DNA of 64,000 nt from Sphingobacterium zeae (GCF_030818895.1 NZ_JAUTBA010000001.1:3534001-3598000); one strand, 5' to 3'; numbered from the stretch's first letter, positions 55,042 to 64,000 are shown. The notes: a model not told the origin generated them from the sequence alone. A program made the numbers and translations.

Positions 55042-56187
55042 CTAATCCAGCAAAGACCAGGTTCGCTTCGTCTGTACCTCCTGCACAACTTTTTGCTCAG
55101 CAACGACTATATTTTCCCGTCGTTGACCAATATATTCCAACGTCGCCAATTTACCCCATAACGAAACCATTACCTGCATAAAATCAGCCACACATTCCAT
55201 CGCTTCTGCAATTTCCAGATGATCGTAACGCAATTCAATAAGGTTTGATAAACGTTCCTCAAAATTTCCGGGTGTCACATCTTTCCACTCATAGAAATAT
55301 TTTAGCATTTCCTCCCGTTCAGCAGATTCGATCAGCCGTACAGCATTAAAAAATACATGCGCAAAATCCGAAAAATATTTTAAAAGATAAATGGGTGCCT
55401 TTTGCGGAAGGATAGATCGGTATTCAAAAAATGAAGTGGCCATATACGCTAAGATACGTTCAGTAATAAAGCGGATATTAAGCCCCAGCTCGGTGATCTT
55501 AGGTTTGTTCACTGTTTTATCCATGATGCGATATGCGGCTGACTGAAACTCATTCAATGCTCGGTAAAAGCGGTTGTGAAAATCCATCAACTGTGGATGA
55601 CTTTCGATATAAACGCAAGGCATAATGTATTGCGAAACCAATAAAGTTTCCTGTCCGTCGTTTACAAGCTTGCCGATAGGCAGAAAAGAATTACTCACCT
55701 GCCGTTGCTGTACTGCGGACTTCGTCACAATATCGATCGTATATTCTTTTTTTACAAACGGGTAACGAAGGGGTGATTCCTCCGGATTAGGTTCGCCAAA
55801 AGCCGATTTTCTAAATGAATGTACATATAAAACTACATAATGCTCGCCGACAGCAATTTTCGACACATCCATAAAGGCACTAAAATTCGCCTCTACCGCA
55901 CCTTGCTGATAGGCAATATTGATTCGGTTCCCATCGCTGGTGACCGCATTGCAAAACCGAACTTCAACCTCCAGATAATTTGTATTTTTTTTCAGCAGCG
56001 AAATATCAAAAGAACGATCATACCCCGCAAAGGCTGGCAACAATCCAAAATTCGCATGATGGAGCCCCACTGATATGCCGTCGCGGACGAGATCTTGGGT
56101 ATAGAGATCCGTATGAACAAAATCACCACTGGAGAGTTTCATCCCATCCACCCAATTGATACCTTCGTAATTTAATGGTTTTTGCAT
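55042..56187 (-). CDS. tssK: type VI secretion baseplate protein TssK
   Basis: A 381-residue protein with the TssK pattern: NWVDGMKLSSGDFVHTDLYTQ (N-terminal shell part) and a helical C-terminal half with VCADFMQV-like ends (AMECVADFMQVMVSLWGKL). TssK links the baseplate wedges to the membrane part of the type VI machine in the cytoplasm. It is shorter than proteobacterial TssK (about 445), as in the Bacteroidota subtype. It is the last gene of the cluster in the window on the minus strand and follows tssN after 10 nt. Confidence 0.9.
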   Translation of the reverse strand: MQKPLNYEGINWVDGMKLSSGDFVHTDLYTQDLVRDGISVGLHHANFGLLPAFAGYDRSFDISLLKKNTNYLEVEVRFCNAVTSDGNRINIAYQQGAVEANFSAFMDVSKIAVGEHYVVLYVHSFRKSAFGEPNPEESPLRYPFVKKEYTIDIVTKSAVQQRQVSNSFLPIGKLVNDGQETLLVSQYIMPCVYIESHPQLMDFHNRFYRALNEFQSAAYRIMDKTVNKPKITELGLNIRFITERILAYMATSFFEYRSILPQKAPIYLLKYFSDFAHVFFNAVRLIESAEREEMLKYFYEWKDVTPGNFEERLSNLIELRYDHLEIAEAMECVADFMQVMVSLWGKLATLEYIGQRRENIVVAEQKVVQEVQTKRTWSLLD

Positions 56188-56197
56188 AAGCTTAATG

Positions 56198-57055
56198 TTA
56201 TCCTATCGTTTCTGAAACACGCTTGGCGTGAATAGTCATTTTTTCTGTAATCTGATTGCCTGAAATGTCTGCATTGGGGTCTATATATACATTTCTTCTA
56301 AAGATAGACCTCTTCACAACAAATATCCAGCGCTGGTATTCTCCCTGATCGTCCACGAAGCGAACCGGGGCGCTTGGAAATTTGGCATTATAATCTTCAA
56401 TAAATTTTTGAAACCATAGACCGAAGTTCATTTTTTCTGGCGCTTTAACCTTCACGCGCAACGGCTCCACATCTTTGCTGTCCTTATAGAGTTCCAGTTC
56501 CAATACCAATAGCTTATCAAAATCCAAATGATCCAGACTGATTTCTTCTGGAAACCGTGGGTATTCCCATACCCGATGAATTTCCATAGGGATAGATAAC
56601 AGCGCAATGTACGTCCACCAAAAGAACATAGGAACCATAAAAATGGAAATACTGGTGGCTGCCCACCAGCCCAATCGGAATGGGCTCATCCAGTCGAAAA
56701 ATAGCTTATAAATATATAGTCCAAGTAAGAGCATGACAAACATGACGAAAAACACGAATAACTTTTTGTTTTCCAAAGTATTTAAATCCCACTTACTCAG
56801 CAGATACACCCAAAGCACCCCTAGTCCCAACGCGTACATCATGGTGATAAAATAGCCCCAAGGCATATAGCCAAAGCCCAAAAACCCGAAAAAACCGGGC
56901 AATGCCAGCACTAGTCCTCCTATTAGGATCGAAATAATTAACTTCTTATTGCTAAGAAGAGAATTCTTCTTATTCCAGACCGACAATACAATTGTCGAAA
57001 TAAATACTAATAAAGGCGCAAGTATGTACCTCAAAAAAACTGTTTGTACTTCCAT
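56198..57055 (-). CDS. tssN: type VI secretion membrane protein TssN
   Basis: About 285 residues from the ATG at 57055; a GTG at 57076 would add seven residues. Residues 1-155 form five or so membrane segments (YILAPLLVFISTIVLSVW, GYFITMMYALGLGVLWVYLL, FVFFVMFVMLLLGLYIYKLF). A cytosolic beta-rich part follows (LDFDKLLVLELELYKDSKD to the end). This matches TssN, a protein specific to the T6SSiii of Bacteroidota and thought to take the place of the TssJLM membrane complex with other subtype-specific parts. It starts the tssN-tssK unit, divergent from the inverted tssG. Confidence 0.9.
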   Translation of the reverse strand: MEVQTVFLRYILAPLLVFISTIVLSVWNKKNSLLSNKKLIISILIGGLVLALPGFFGFLGFGYMPWGYFITMMYALGLGVLWVYLLSKWDLNTLENKKLFVFFVMFVMLLLGLYIYKLFFDWMSPFRLGWWAATSISIFMVPMFFWWTYIALLSIPMEIHRVWEYPRFPEEISLDHLDFDKLLVLELELYKDSKDVEPLRVKVKAPEKMNFGLWFQKFIEDYNAKFPSAPVRFVDDQGEYQRWIFVVKRSIFRRNVYIDPNADISGNQITEKMTIHAKRVSETIG

Positions 57056-57133
57056 TTCAGCTGTTGCAGTATTCACAAACTAATATACTATCTTTAAATA
57101 AACAATTTATAATTAAAATCCCCGGTCAGCGTG

Positions 57134-57167
57134 AAAACAATCTACTGGGTTAAAACAATCTATTGGG
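57134..57167 (+). repeat. two direct repeats with 18-bp period before tssG
   Basis: AAAACAATCTACTGGG (57134-57149) recurs at 57152-57167 with one change. The pair lies in the tssN/tssG divergent region, just before tssG, and may be a regulator site or a trace of slippage. Confidence 0.65.
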
Positions 57168-57186
57168 CTTATATGTTCAAGGAAAA

Positions 57187-58146
57187 ATGATTTCTATGAA
57201 AAAAAAGGACGGTTTATTCACCAGCAATAGCATGACATCAGATATCAAGGCCAGCCAAAAGGCGGCTGATCTTATTCAGCACGGCGTAGATCCAGATCAT
57301 ATTATCTTTACCTGTGACGGTTCAAGCCGTCGCCCATTCTCCACAGAAATTCAATCTGTCAGCCCTTATATCTCCGAGACGAGCAATGAAGAATTTGTAC
57401 GCATCCATATGAACCGTGAAGGCTTTTATGACATGCTCCCCGAAGGCCTCTTTCATACCCTACATGCTGGCAGTGAAATTCTTGACGAAGATGTGATGAT
57501 CCAGGATGTTCGAAACAAGCGTCGCCAGGAGCAAAATGCCCGTCAGTTCTTCGCTCCATTCGAAAACGAACTGTTCTATTTACGGACGCAGCTGGATCAA
57601 TATGAAAGCCGTCTTGATATGCAGACAATGTATCAGGATATGAGCAACTTACTACTCTCCAATTTTCCCGAACTACACCGCCTGAGCCCGCGCCAGCGTG
57701 TGATCTGGATGCATTTTATCCCTGAAATCCACAATCATAAAAACGATATGGCTTATGCTCAACAGCTGTTGCGCAACCTGCTCAACATGCCCATTGAAAT
57801 CCATCGTGCAACACATGACCGCAAAATCGACTGGCAAGAAATCGGGCTTCCACCCAGTACATTGGGCTATTGCCAGCTCGGAGTCGACAGTTTGACCACG
57901 ATGAACTTTGAGCGCAATGAGAGCTATCTTAACATCACAATAGGGCCGTCTTATCCCCAACTTTTAAAGAACTATCTGCCCAACGCCAAAGACGAATATA
58001 TCATTCATCTGGTGCTGGACAACCTTTTCCCGGCTCATTTAAACCGACAATTGCGCTATGACCTCCTTCCAGAGGTGAAACATAGCTATTTAAGCGATGA
58101 GCAGGGCAACAACCCCACTGTATTGGGACACACCTCATACCTGTAG
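57187..58146 (+). CDS. tssG: type VI secretion baseplate protein TssG
   Basis: About 319 residues from the ATG at 57187; a TTG at 57163 lies inside the direct repeat and is unlikely. It has the T6SSiii TssG look: central LSPRQRVIWMHFIPEIHNH and LGYCQLGVDSLTTMNFERN, then SYLNITIGPSYPQLL, with a coiled region near 105-150. TssG joins TssF, TssE and TssK in the baseplate. It is the only cluster gene on the plus strand, between tssF and tssN on the minus strand, so it needs its own promoter. The identity rests on size, context and motif feel. Confidence 0.72.
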   Translation: MISMKKKDGLFTSNSMTSDIKASQKAADLIQHGVDPDHIIFTCDGSSRRPFSTEIQSVSPYISETSNEEFVRIHMNREGFYDMLPEGLFHTLHAGSEILDEDVMIQDVRNKRRQEQNARQFFAPFENELFYLRTQLDQYESRLDMQTMYQDMSNLLLSNFPELHRLSPRQRVIWMHFIPEIHNHKNDMAYAQQLLRNLLNMPIEIHRATHDRKIDWQEIGLPPSTLGYCQLGVDSLTTMNFERNESYLNITIGPSYPQLLKNYLPNAKDEYIIHLVLDNLFPAHLNRQLRYDLLPEVKHSYLSDEQGNNPTVLGHTSYL

Positions 58147-58200
58147 TCAATATACCTGTAGTCGACATAACTGTAGTCTACTTTATTGTAGCCTACGCAA
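58141..58200 (+). repeat. four imperfect 15-bp tandem repeats at the tssG 3' end
   Basis: CTGTAGTC recurs at 58141, 58156 and 58171, with a diverged fourth copy TTGTAGCC at 58186. The period is exactly 15 bases, and the first unit contains the tssG stop (TAG, 58144-58146). Each unit repeats the in-frame stop, so the protein end is not changed by copy number. Confidence 0.85.
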
Positions 58201-58228
58201 CAGACCAGCGTACTTGCTATACAATAAC

Positions 58229-60103
58229 TTATAGCATCTTTAGCAGCAGACGATAGTGCACCTCCATGCTGCTTCGCACCTGTAGCTTACTCATCACCTG
58301 TTCCAATAACTCATTCCATTCCGACGCTTCCAGATCAAAGCTTCCATCAGGCTCCACATAAATGTCAGTGGTTTTCTGAAATCCTCTTCTTGGATCAGCA
58401 TCCATCATTACTCCAGACTTAATTTCAATACGTTTAACCACCTGTCCGAGTTCCAATTTAATGAAATTGATAATATCATTCTTACTAACGATGCGATCTC
58501 CGGTGGTCACATTGTATTTAAAGGCCTGCAAACTATCCCTTCGGTTAAGACGCGAACGTCCGCCTCTACTTGTGGTAAGAAACACAAGCTGTTCATAATT
58601 TTTTACCGCACCCAACTGGATCTGCAAAGGCGTACCGACAGCAATGCCGTTCGCTAGCTCCGCTTGGGTCATCCACATCTTTGTAAAAAGAAGGTCGCCA
58701 TCATTTTTTGGATTCATCACAATGTACTGCTTGAAATCATTCTGCCGGAGATGCAGGGCCTTTCCCTTCTGCTGTATCATTGCTAAGTTTTTGTCCAAAT
58801 CACGCAATATAGCATTCAAGAAATCAGCATTATAAGATGCAAAAGCAGCTTTTTCATCCCGTATCAGTTCAAACAGGTAATCCAGCAAATCTTTGGCAGT
58901 ACGATTATCAAGCCTTTCGACTCCACCCTGCCGCACGGTGTAAAAGCCTGCTTCGGCGTGTACACCAGATCTGTTGTAAGGAACTTCACTATATTTTTCC
59001 CCCTCCTGATCCAATACCTCTTCCACCGTCAGTAGTTGTTCAAGCTGCGCGGTTTCGATACCAACAATGTTTTTAAGGGCTTTCACCCGATGCTTACCTT
59101 CGACCAAGCGCTTATTGACAACGGGAAATGCATTTATTTGTACATGGAGTTCATCAAGCAGCTGCACCGGCATGGAAGTCGGCATGTCAATACGAATCCA
59201 ATCCAGATCCTGCTCGAGGCGATCCGTCATCTGCTGTTCAAAATGCGCTACAATTTCCTCCGGTAGCGAACTCGTTTTCCCAAAACAAGCCACATCCGGC
59301 TCATCGTCCAAGGTCAGAAAATGCTGCTGATAATAGCCCTCTATGTCCTGGCTTAAGTTAAAGAGGTAATTTTTTCGGTCAAACAGTTCATCCACTAAGC
59401 GATCTGACCGTTTTAAAAATCTATTTTGATGGTGTTTTATGGGAATTCCATTCAGGTGCCATTTTCCAAGGTTTAGCACTTTGTAGATCTCCCGGTTGAC
59501 CTGATAATTGCCCCAGTCGAAATAGAAATTTAAACCCGCAAAGGCTTTCCTACGGTCGTACTCCAAACATTTTATACCCAGAAAGACGGAATGTCCAGTA
59601 TTGATGTGCAGCGATTTTCCTAATGAACGTTTTACATTGGGCTGTATTTCAAACAGCTGCCTAGGGGTAGCCATATAACGGATCTTTCCATGAAATAGAT
59701 GCACTTCTTCCAAACTGGAAAAATTCATTTCCACCATTTTTTCCTCTTTTGAAGCGCCTACAGAAGAAATTTTTTTCTTCATGTTCATATGCAGGTAAGG
59801 GCTTATACGCGCCTCAGCTTCACTGGGTTGGTACAGCAAGATCGCATGAGCTGGTAGTGGCGCTACCAGATAGTCCGGTGCCAAGAGACGACCGATCTTA
59901 TCAAAGATCCGATTCTCAAAATCGCGCACATCATTCGACACCTGAAAGATCTCACTGCTCAGCACTTCCATCAATAAAAGGACCACTGGATCAAAGTCAA
60001 ATACCTTTTGGATTCCCCAAAGCTCCTGGGCCTTCTTAATGATCCTATTGCGAATCTCTTCCTTACTGGAGTAAAAAATATCGTTCATCTGCTCTTTGCT
60101 CAC
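58229..60103 (-). CDS. tssF: type VI secretion baseplate protein TssF
   Basis: A 624-residue protein of TssF length and type: FDFDPVVLLLMEVLSSEIFQ near the N-terminus, then IFDKIGRLLAPDYLVAPLPAH, the conserved start of TssF. The central part has beta-rich motifs and the end is LQVRSSMEVHYRLLLKML. The frame starts at a GTG whose G is the last base of the tssE stop (TAGTG); an ATG at 60088 is an alternative. In the machine it forms the baseplate wedge with TssG and TssE. Confidence 0.92.
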   Translation of the reverse strand: MSKEQMNDIFYSSKEEIRNRIIKKAQELWGIQKVFDFDPVVLLLMEVLSSEIFQVSNDVRDFENRIFDKIGRLLAPDYLVAPLPAHAILLYQPSEAEARISPYLHMNMKKKISSVGASKEEKMVEMNFSSLEEVHLFHGKIRYMATPRQLFEIQPNVKRSLGKSLHINTGHSVFLGIKCLEYDRRKAFAGLNFYFDWGNYQVNREIYKVLNLGKWHLNGIPIKHHQNRFLKRSDRLVDELFDRKNYLFNLSQDIEGYYQQHFLTLDDEPDVACFGKTSSLPEEIVAHFEQQMTDRLEQDLDWIRIDMPTSMPVQLLDELHVQINAFPVVNKRLVEGKHRVKALKNIVGIETAQLEQLLTVEEVLDQEGEKYSEVPYNRSGVHAEAGFYTVRQGGVERLDNRTAKDLLDYLFELIRDEKAAFASYNADFLNAILRDLDKNLAMIQQKGKALHLRQNDFKQYIVMNPKNDGDLLFTKMWMTQAELANGIAVGTPLQIQLGAVKNYEQLVFLTTSRGGRSRLNRRDSLQAFKYNVTTGDRIVSKNDIINFIKLELGQVVKRIEIKSGVMMDADPRRGFQKTTDIYVEPDGSFDLEASEWNELLEQVMSKLQVRSSMEVHYRLLLKML

Positions 60104-60534
60104 TACCTAGCTAAAGGACTTAAAAATAACGAAGTACTGAATGCATAGCGCTCCCCAGTCTCCACCATCTTAGCCTCCACATAAATCATTACTTTCTTTT
60201 TGATCTCCGCGACCTTCCGCTTTGGAAAGAATGTTTCCACTTCAGAAATATTGACCTTGACCACCACCTGTGCGATGCGCCACTCATAACGCGTAATGCA
60301 ATCGAGCAGTGATTTTCTAAACTTTTCTTCCCATAGACTCTCACTGACGATCAATTCAAAATCCAAGTCCCAAATGGCACATCCAAAATCGGCGTTAAAG
60401 CGATGCTCTCCCTTTCGGGTAAATATGATCAGCTCCAGATAATTTGAAATGGATTTACCCAGATCAGACTCTTTCAACCGCTGATTCTCCACTGGGAGGT
60501 TTAACTGTAAAGGTTTATCCAGGTAAAATTCCAT
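60103..60534 (-). CDS. tssE: type VI secretion gp25-like protein TssE
   Basis: A 143-residue protein of the phage gp25/lysozyme-like baseplate family: DLGKSISNYLELIIFTRKGE, then FNADFGCAIWDLDF and ITRYEWRIAQVVVKVNI. TssE sits at the base of the sheath and starts sheath assembly. It overlaps tssF by 1 nt and is 10 nt from tssC on the same strand, one operon. Confidence 0.92.
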   Translation of the reverse strand: MEFYLDKPLQLNLPVENQRLKESDLGKSISNYLELIIFTRKGEHRFNADFGCAIWDLDFELIVSESLWEEKFRKSLLDCITRYEWRIAQVVVKVNISEVETFFPKRKVAEIKKKVMIYVEAKMVETGERYAFSTSLFLSPLAR

Positions 60535-60544
60535 ATAAACTCAT

Positions 60545-61930
60545 TTATTGCTGATTGTACTCACTAGCCCATGTTGTGCTTTCATCTTCCCCCTTGTAGC
60601 CATCCAATTTGACCATAAAACTTTTGGCAGGAAAGAATGGAGTAATATGGATATCAAGATGAATTTTATCTTTTTGCTGATCATCACGTTCAAATCGCAT
60701 GATTTTGAAGCGCTCAATCAATCTATCTGGCCCTTGAATACTGTCCAAAAATTTCACAATCTGCGCACGCAAATCTTTTTCCGTCTTGGTCGTCCAATTT
60801 TCAAACGCTCTGCGGTTCAGAAAATCAAAAAGGACTTTCGTCACATAATCGAATACACGCACCACAGAGTAAGTCTGCAAGCCAATATTATCACCATTAA
60901 ATAACGTTTTGGCGGAGAATGCCATCACCTTCCCATATTCATTCACCATTGGAACCAATCCAATACGTTCGAGATGCGAAATTTCACTTTTCTTAAGGTC
61001 AAACTTTACGCCATCAACCTCATTGATTGTACCGTGTTTTTTTCCCGCAGTTACCTGCGACATCAATGTATAATACATTTTTCCCGCCAGCGCAGCAGAG
61101 CCCGGTACAGTCAGATCTTCCTCCTCGCCTACAGTGGTATTTTTCTCCCGTCCAATCAACCAGTTGGTCGTCATGATGACGTTGGATTTATATGCTTCTG
61201 CGCTGGTGTAATTACCAGATGTGAAGAGGTCGATCACATCATCCGGCTGTTCGAGATCCGCAAAATCGGTGACGAGCATCGCTTTATTCGCATTGGCAAT
61301 CTTTGCCCAACGATCCAACACCTTATTGGACCCCAAGTAGCCCGGTAATACCAATAGCGAATAGTTGTCGCGCAGGTCTAGCCTATCATAATTCTGTTTA
61401 AACTCTTCAGACACATATTCGATAAAACGGGGGTTGTCCAGGTCTGTCAGCTGGTCCATACTGGCATTCATGAGGACCACATTATCCACTTTATCAGCTT
61501 CTGTGTTCTTATAGAACAAGTGGACAGAGCGATAAGCCTGCTCCAGCTCACGAGTTGCTTCCAGAGCCGTTCCCAAATTGCGGTTTAACGTCTCTTCGGC
61601 TACCTTCAGCTTTTCAGCGCTTTTATCTACCATAGAAGCAACGGAATCCGAATTTTCCAACAGATCTACCCAAAGTTCCATCTTCTTCTTAAGTTGTTCA
61701 CGTTCCTTCTTTTTTTGGTCATCGCTCAAAAAAATCTGCTTGCGTGCCTTACGTTCAGGATTTAAATTTTGGATACCATCCACCGATGCTTCCAATAAAT
61801 CAAAGCCCCCCACGCGCACCAGCTTATCTAAACTTTCCTGCAAGCTTTCGGTAGCAGCACGGTCCTTTACCTCTTTATATCCGGCAGCGCTACCCGCTTG
61901 TGCCGCTTTTTCTTCTTGTGTATTTGCCAT
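60545..61930 (-). CDS. tssC: type VI secretion sheath protein TssC
   Basis: A 461-residue protein of the large sheath subunit family: QESLDKLVRVGGFDLLEASV, YNQNYDRLDLRDNYSLLVLP-like central part (NYDRLDLRDNYSLLVLPGYL) and a C-terminal domain ending in WASEYNQQ. TssC polymerises with TssB into the contractile sheath around the Hcp tube. It lies 5 nt after tssB on the same strand. Length is slightly shorter than proteobacterial TssC (about 490), in line with T6SSiii. Confidence 0.94.
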   Translation of the reverse strand: MANTQEEKAAQAGSAAGYKEVKDRAATESLQESLDKLVRVGGFDLLEASVDGIQNLNPERKARKQIFLSDDQKKKEREQLKKKMELWVDLLENSDSVASMVDKSAEKLKVAEETLNRNLGTALEATRELEQAYRSVHLFYKNTEADKVDNVVLMNASMDQLTDLDNPRFIEYVSEEFKQNYDRLDLRDNYSLLVLPGYLGSNKVLDRWAKIANANKAMLVTDFADLEQPDDVIDLFTSGNYTSAEAYKSNVIMTTNWLIGREKNTTVGEEEDLTVPGSAALAGKMYYTLMSQVTAGKKHGTINEVDGVKFDLKKSEISHLERIGLVPMVNEYGKVMAFSAKTLFNGDNIGLQTYSVVRVFDYVTKVLFDFLNRRAFENWTTKTEKDLRAQIVKFLDSIQGPDRLIERFKIMRFERDDQQKDKIHLDIHITPFFPAKSFMVKLDGYKGEDESTTWASEYNQQ

Positions 61931-61935
61931 AGGTC

Positions 61936-62382
61936 CTATTTATTAGCTTCTAATTCAGCGATAAAATTTTTAAGCACATTGATGAATGCAGCCTTTGTTT
62001 CGGCATTTTCAATGGCAGACTTCAACGTTTTATTCGATTTCAGCTGTTTGATCACACTTGCAGAAAGATCTTTTTGAACACTTAGATTAGACAAAAAATC
62101 ACTTTGCATCGTTAAATTCTTTGCTGAAAAATCGCCCAAATTCTGAAATTTCAGCTCTTCATGAACGCTGCTACCATCTTCATCCTCAAAGGATACCCCC
62201 ACACTTGGCTTGAAATGCGCAAATACATCCTCCACTTTCTTAAGTCCTTCTACTTTCTCTGGACGCAAAGGCTCATTATCGGTCAATTTCTGAATAAACA
62301 TCGTTTTATTGAACGAGATGTCCACAATGGATTCCGAAGTCTCAACTTTCCTTTCGTTTCCACCAATTTCGTACTCAAACAT
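61936..62382 (-). CDS. tssB: type VI secretion sheath protein TssB
   Basis: A 148-residue small sheath subunit: NLGDFSAKNLTMQSDFLSNL and IKQLKSNKTLKSAIENAETK in the C-terminal half, after a beta N-terminal part. It pairs with TssC to form the sheath that ClpV later takes apart. It starts the tssB-C-E-F run, with a 120-nt gap to clpV upstream, where a promoter is possible but not seen. Confidence 0.93.
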   Translation of the reverse strand: MFEYEIGGNERKVETSESIVDISFNKTMFIQKLTDNEPLRPEKVEGLKKVEDVFAHFKPSVGVSFEDEDGSSVHEELKFQNLGDFSAKNLTMQSDFLSNLSVQKDLSASVIKQLKSNKTLKSAIENAETKAAFINVLKNFIAELEANK

Positions 62383-62502
62383 ATATCTAAAAATTAAGTT
62401 TATACTCTAATTAATTTGTCCTATTCTATCTACAATATACTAAAATATTAGCATAATACCTTCAGCAATTGCGCTAGTACACTGTATTAAAACAACATAC
62501 AG

Positions 62503-64000
62503 CTATTTCTGTTTTATTTCCCATGTGAGAATCTCCTGACTTGCATCCCAGCCTACCGTCAATATGTCCCCCTTATTTAGTTCGCCTGCAATAAGCATTT
62601 TCGAAATCGGGCGCCGCAGTTCATTACGAATGCCAGCAGCAAGCTGCCTGGCACCGTATTTTGGTGTAAAGCCCTTCATGGCAATAGCTTGTTTGGCTTC
62701 GGCAGTTACAACCAGATCAACCCCTTGCTTATCGAGCAGCTGAATGAGTTGTTGCAGTTGAATATCAAAGATCTTAACAATATGATCTGTAGATATTGGC
62801 GCGAAGGGCACAATTTCAGCAATACGTGCCAAAAACTCTGGCCTAAAATGGGCGGTCATGATTTCCATCAGCTGATTATGCGTTGGAAAGCCCTTACCTG
62901 CATCGATTTGTCCAGCAATCCACTCACTCCCAATGTTAGAGGTAAATAAAATCAGGGAATTGCTAAAATCACCAGCTTTTCCTAATCGGTCGTGCATCAT
63001 GCCTTCGTCCAGGATCTGTAAGAATGTATCAAACACCGAAGGATGTGCTTTTTCGATTTCGTCAAAAAGTAAAACTGAATAAGGCTGCTGTCTGATTTTG
63101 TTGACCAGTAGTCCACCCTCCTCATATCCCACATATCCCGGCGGAGCTCCATAGAGCAATGCTGCACTATGTTCCTCCTTAAATTCCGACATATCAAAGC
63201 GGATCATTGCTTTCTCATCATTGAACAGAAACTCCGCTATGGATTTTGCTAGTTCCGTTTTCCCTGTACCTGTAGGGCCCAAAAGAAAGAAAGAGCCAAT
63301 GGGCTGGCCTTTTTTATTCAAACCACTTCTCGACTCCAGTATGGCCTCCGACACTGCTTTGATCGCCTGATCTTGTCCTACCACACGCTTCTGCAGATAA
63401 CTTTCAATCTGCAACAGCTTTTCTTTTTCTCCAGCCTGTAGTTTTCCCATCGGAATTCCAGTTTTATGCGCCATCACAGCAACAATATCCTGCTTGGTGA
63501 GTATATCGGACAACTGTTCAGCATGCATTTTCAACTGTGGTATGATGTGTACAAGAAAGTCAGCATAGTGTTGAGCAGATTCCAGGTCTTCATAACGTTC
63601 CTCTTCATTTAACATTCCCAAGAGAATGGGGCTCAACCTATTAAACAGCGCTTCAGTAAGCCACTTATATGCACCAAACTGCTCCCGCTCGCTCTTCTGT
63701 TGCAGTTCAGCTCTGAGATGCTGAAATTCGTCGTCTATCTGCTCAAGGATGCTGAGCGAACCACTTTGCGCAAGCTTTAGTGCCGCCATACTACGGTCCA
63801 TAAGATCAAATGCCGAATCAGGCAGATGGCGATCCTTTAAGTATCTTTTTGCCAGCGACACTGTTACGGGAAGTGCGGCGCTGTCCACCTTCAATTCATG
63901 GTGCTGTTCATACCTATCCAATACCTTTTCAAGCATTTTAATAGCTTTCTCTTCCGTTGGCTCGGCAATTTGCAGCAATTCAAAACGTCTACTGAAGGCC
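62503..64000 (-). CDS. clpV: type VI secretion AAA+ ATPase ClpV (5' part beyond window edge)
   Basis: Only the C-terminal 499 codons are in the window and the frame runs off the right edge; an internal TTG is not the true start. The first residues (SRRFELLQIAEPTEE) are the end of the first AAA+ domain of a ClpB/ClpV protein. A middle helical part (to about residue 200) and the second AAA+ domain follow: Walker A GPTGTGKTELAKSIAEF, Walker B SVLLFDEIEKAHPSVF, sensor region LFTSNIGSEW. Next to tssB this is the sheath-disassembly motor ClpV (TssH) rather than housekeeping ClpB. Confidence 0.93.
   Translation of the reverse strand, partial: AFSRRFELLQIAEPTEEKAIKMLEKVLDRYEQHHELKVDSAALPVTVSLAKRYLKDRHLPDSAFDLMDRSMAALKLAQSGSLSILEQIDDEFQHLRAELQQKSEREQFGAYKWLTEALFNRLSPILLGMLNEEERYEDLESAQHYADFLVHIIPQLKMHAEQLSDILTKQDIVAVMAHKTGIPMGKLQAGEKEKLLQIESYLQKRVVGQDQAIKAVSEAILESRSGLNKKGQPIGSFFLLGPTGTGKTELAKSIAEFLFNDEKAMIRFDMSEFKEEHSAALLYGAPPGYVGYEEGGLLVNKIRQQPYSVLLFDEIEKAHPSVFDTFLQILDEGMMHDRLGKAGDFSNSLILFTSNIGSEWIAGQIDAGKGFPTHNQLMEIMTAHFRPEFLARIAEIVPFAPISTDHIVKIFDIQLQQLIQLLDKQGVDLVVTAEAKQAIAMKGFTPKYGARQLAAGIRNELRRPISKMLIAGELNKGDILTVGWDASQEILTWEIKQK

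Noticed and set aside
62503..63978. ClpV start at an internal TTG (63978)
   Set aside because: The frame stays open to the right edge and the residues before the TTG match AAA+ proteins, so the gene is partial, not short.

Overview
The window looks like chromosomal DNA of a Bacteroidota bacterium, most likely Sphingobacteriaceae (Sphingobacterium or a close relative). The grounds are a SusC/SusD pair, several TonB-dependent receptors, an ECF sigma/FecR pair, Bacteroidota-type promoters (TTTG, about 20 nt, TAnnTTTG), weak Shine-Dalgarno sequences, DUF1800/DUF1501 genes and a type VI secretion system of the Bacteroidota subtype (T6SSiii, with tssN). No rRNA, tRNA, CRISPR array, IS element or integrase was recognised.

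Region by region. 0-1.3 kb: an ECF sigma factor and a FecR-type anti-sigma factor that runs off the left edge. 2.2-2.5 kb: a cold-shock protein in a long AT-rich non-coding stretch. 3.2-9.5 kb: a photosensory cluster with a LOV-domain histidine kinase (blue light), two stand-alone receiver proteins, an AraC-type regulator and a bacteriophytochrome histidine kinase (red/far-red). 9.7-12.4 kb: a frameshifted siderophore-type TonB receptor and a small CxGKC membrane protein. 12.5-23.1 kb: an osmotic-stress island with fused glucosylglycerol-phosphate phosphatase/synthase (ggpPS), glycerol-3-phosphate dehydrogenase (gpsA), two MscS-type channels, a cation/proton antiporter, a BCCT (betaine-type) transporter and a lipoprotein. 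23.6-25.0 kb: an alanine/glycine:cation symporter pseudogene with three lesions. 25.2-33.5 kb: a secreted MsrAB fusion, two ferritin-like proteins, a DUF1501/DUF1800 pair, and small stress or housekeeping genes.

33.6-42.3 kb holds a divergent locus. On one side is a gingipain-like (C25, caspase-fold) protein with a HEAT-like tail. On the other is an apparent operon of a secreted protein of unknown function, a TonB-dependent receptor, a DUF4876-type lipoprotein and a DUF6850-type outer-membrane barrel. I know of no described function for this set, and it is the best candidate here for an uncharacterised system. 42.3-53.7 kb: a small polysaccharide-utilisation locus (SusC, SusD, GH105 unsaturated uronyl hydrolase), a PD40-type lipoprotein and a TPR histidine kinase with a NarL-type response regulator. 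55.0-64.0 kb: a T6SSiii cluster (tssK, tssN, tssG, tssF, tssE, tssC, tssB, clpV). All genes are on the minus strand except tssG, which is inverted and bordered by short tandem repeats.

The genes suggest a free-living or plant/soil-associated bacterium that senses light, takes up and makes compatible solutes, degrades pectin-like glycans and competes with neighbours by contact-dependent secretion. Many gene ends are marked by strong intergenic hairpins. Several starts were moved inward from TTG or GTG codons where a signal peptide, promoter position or family length supported a later ATG.
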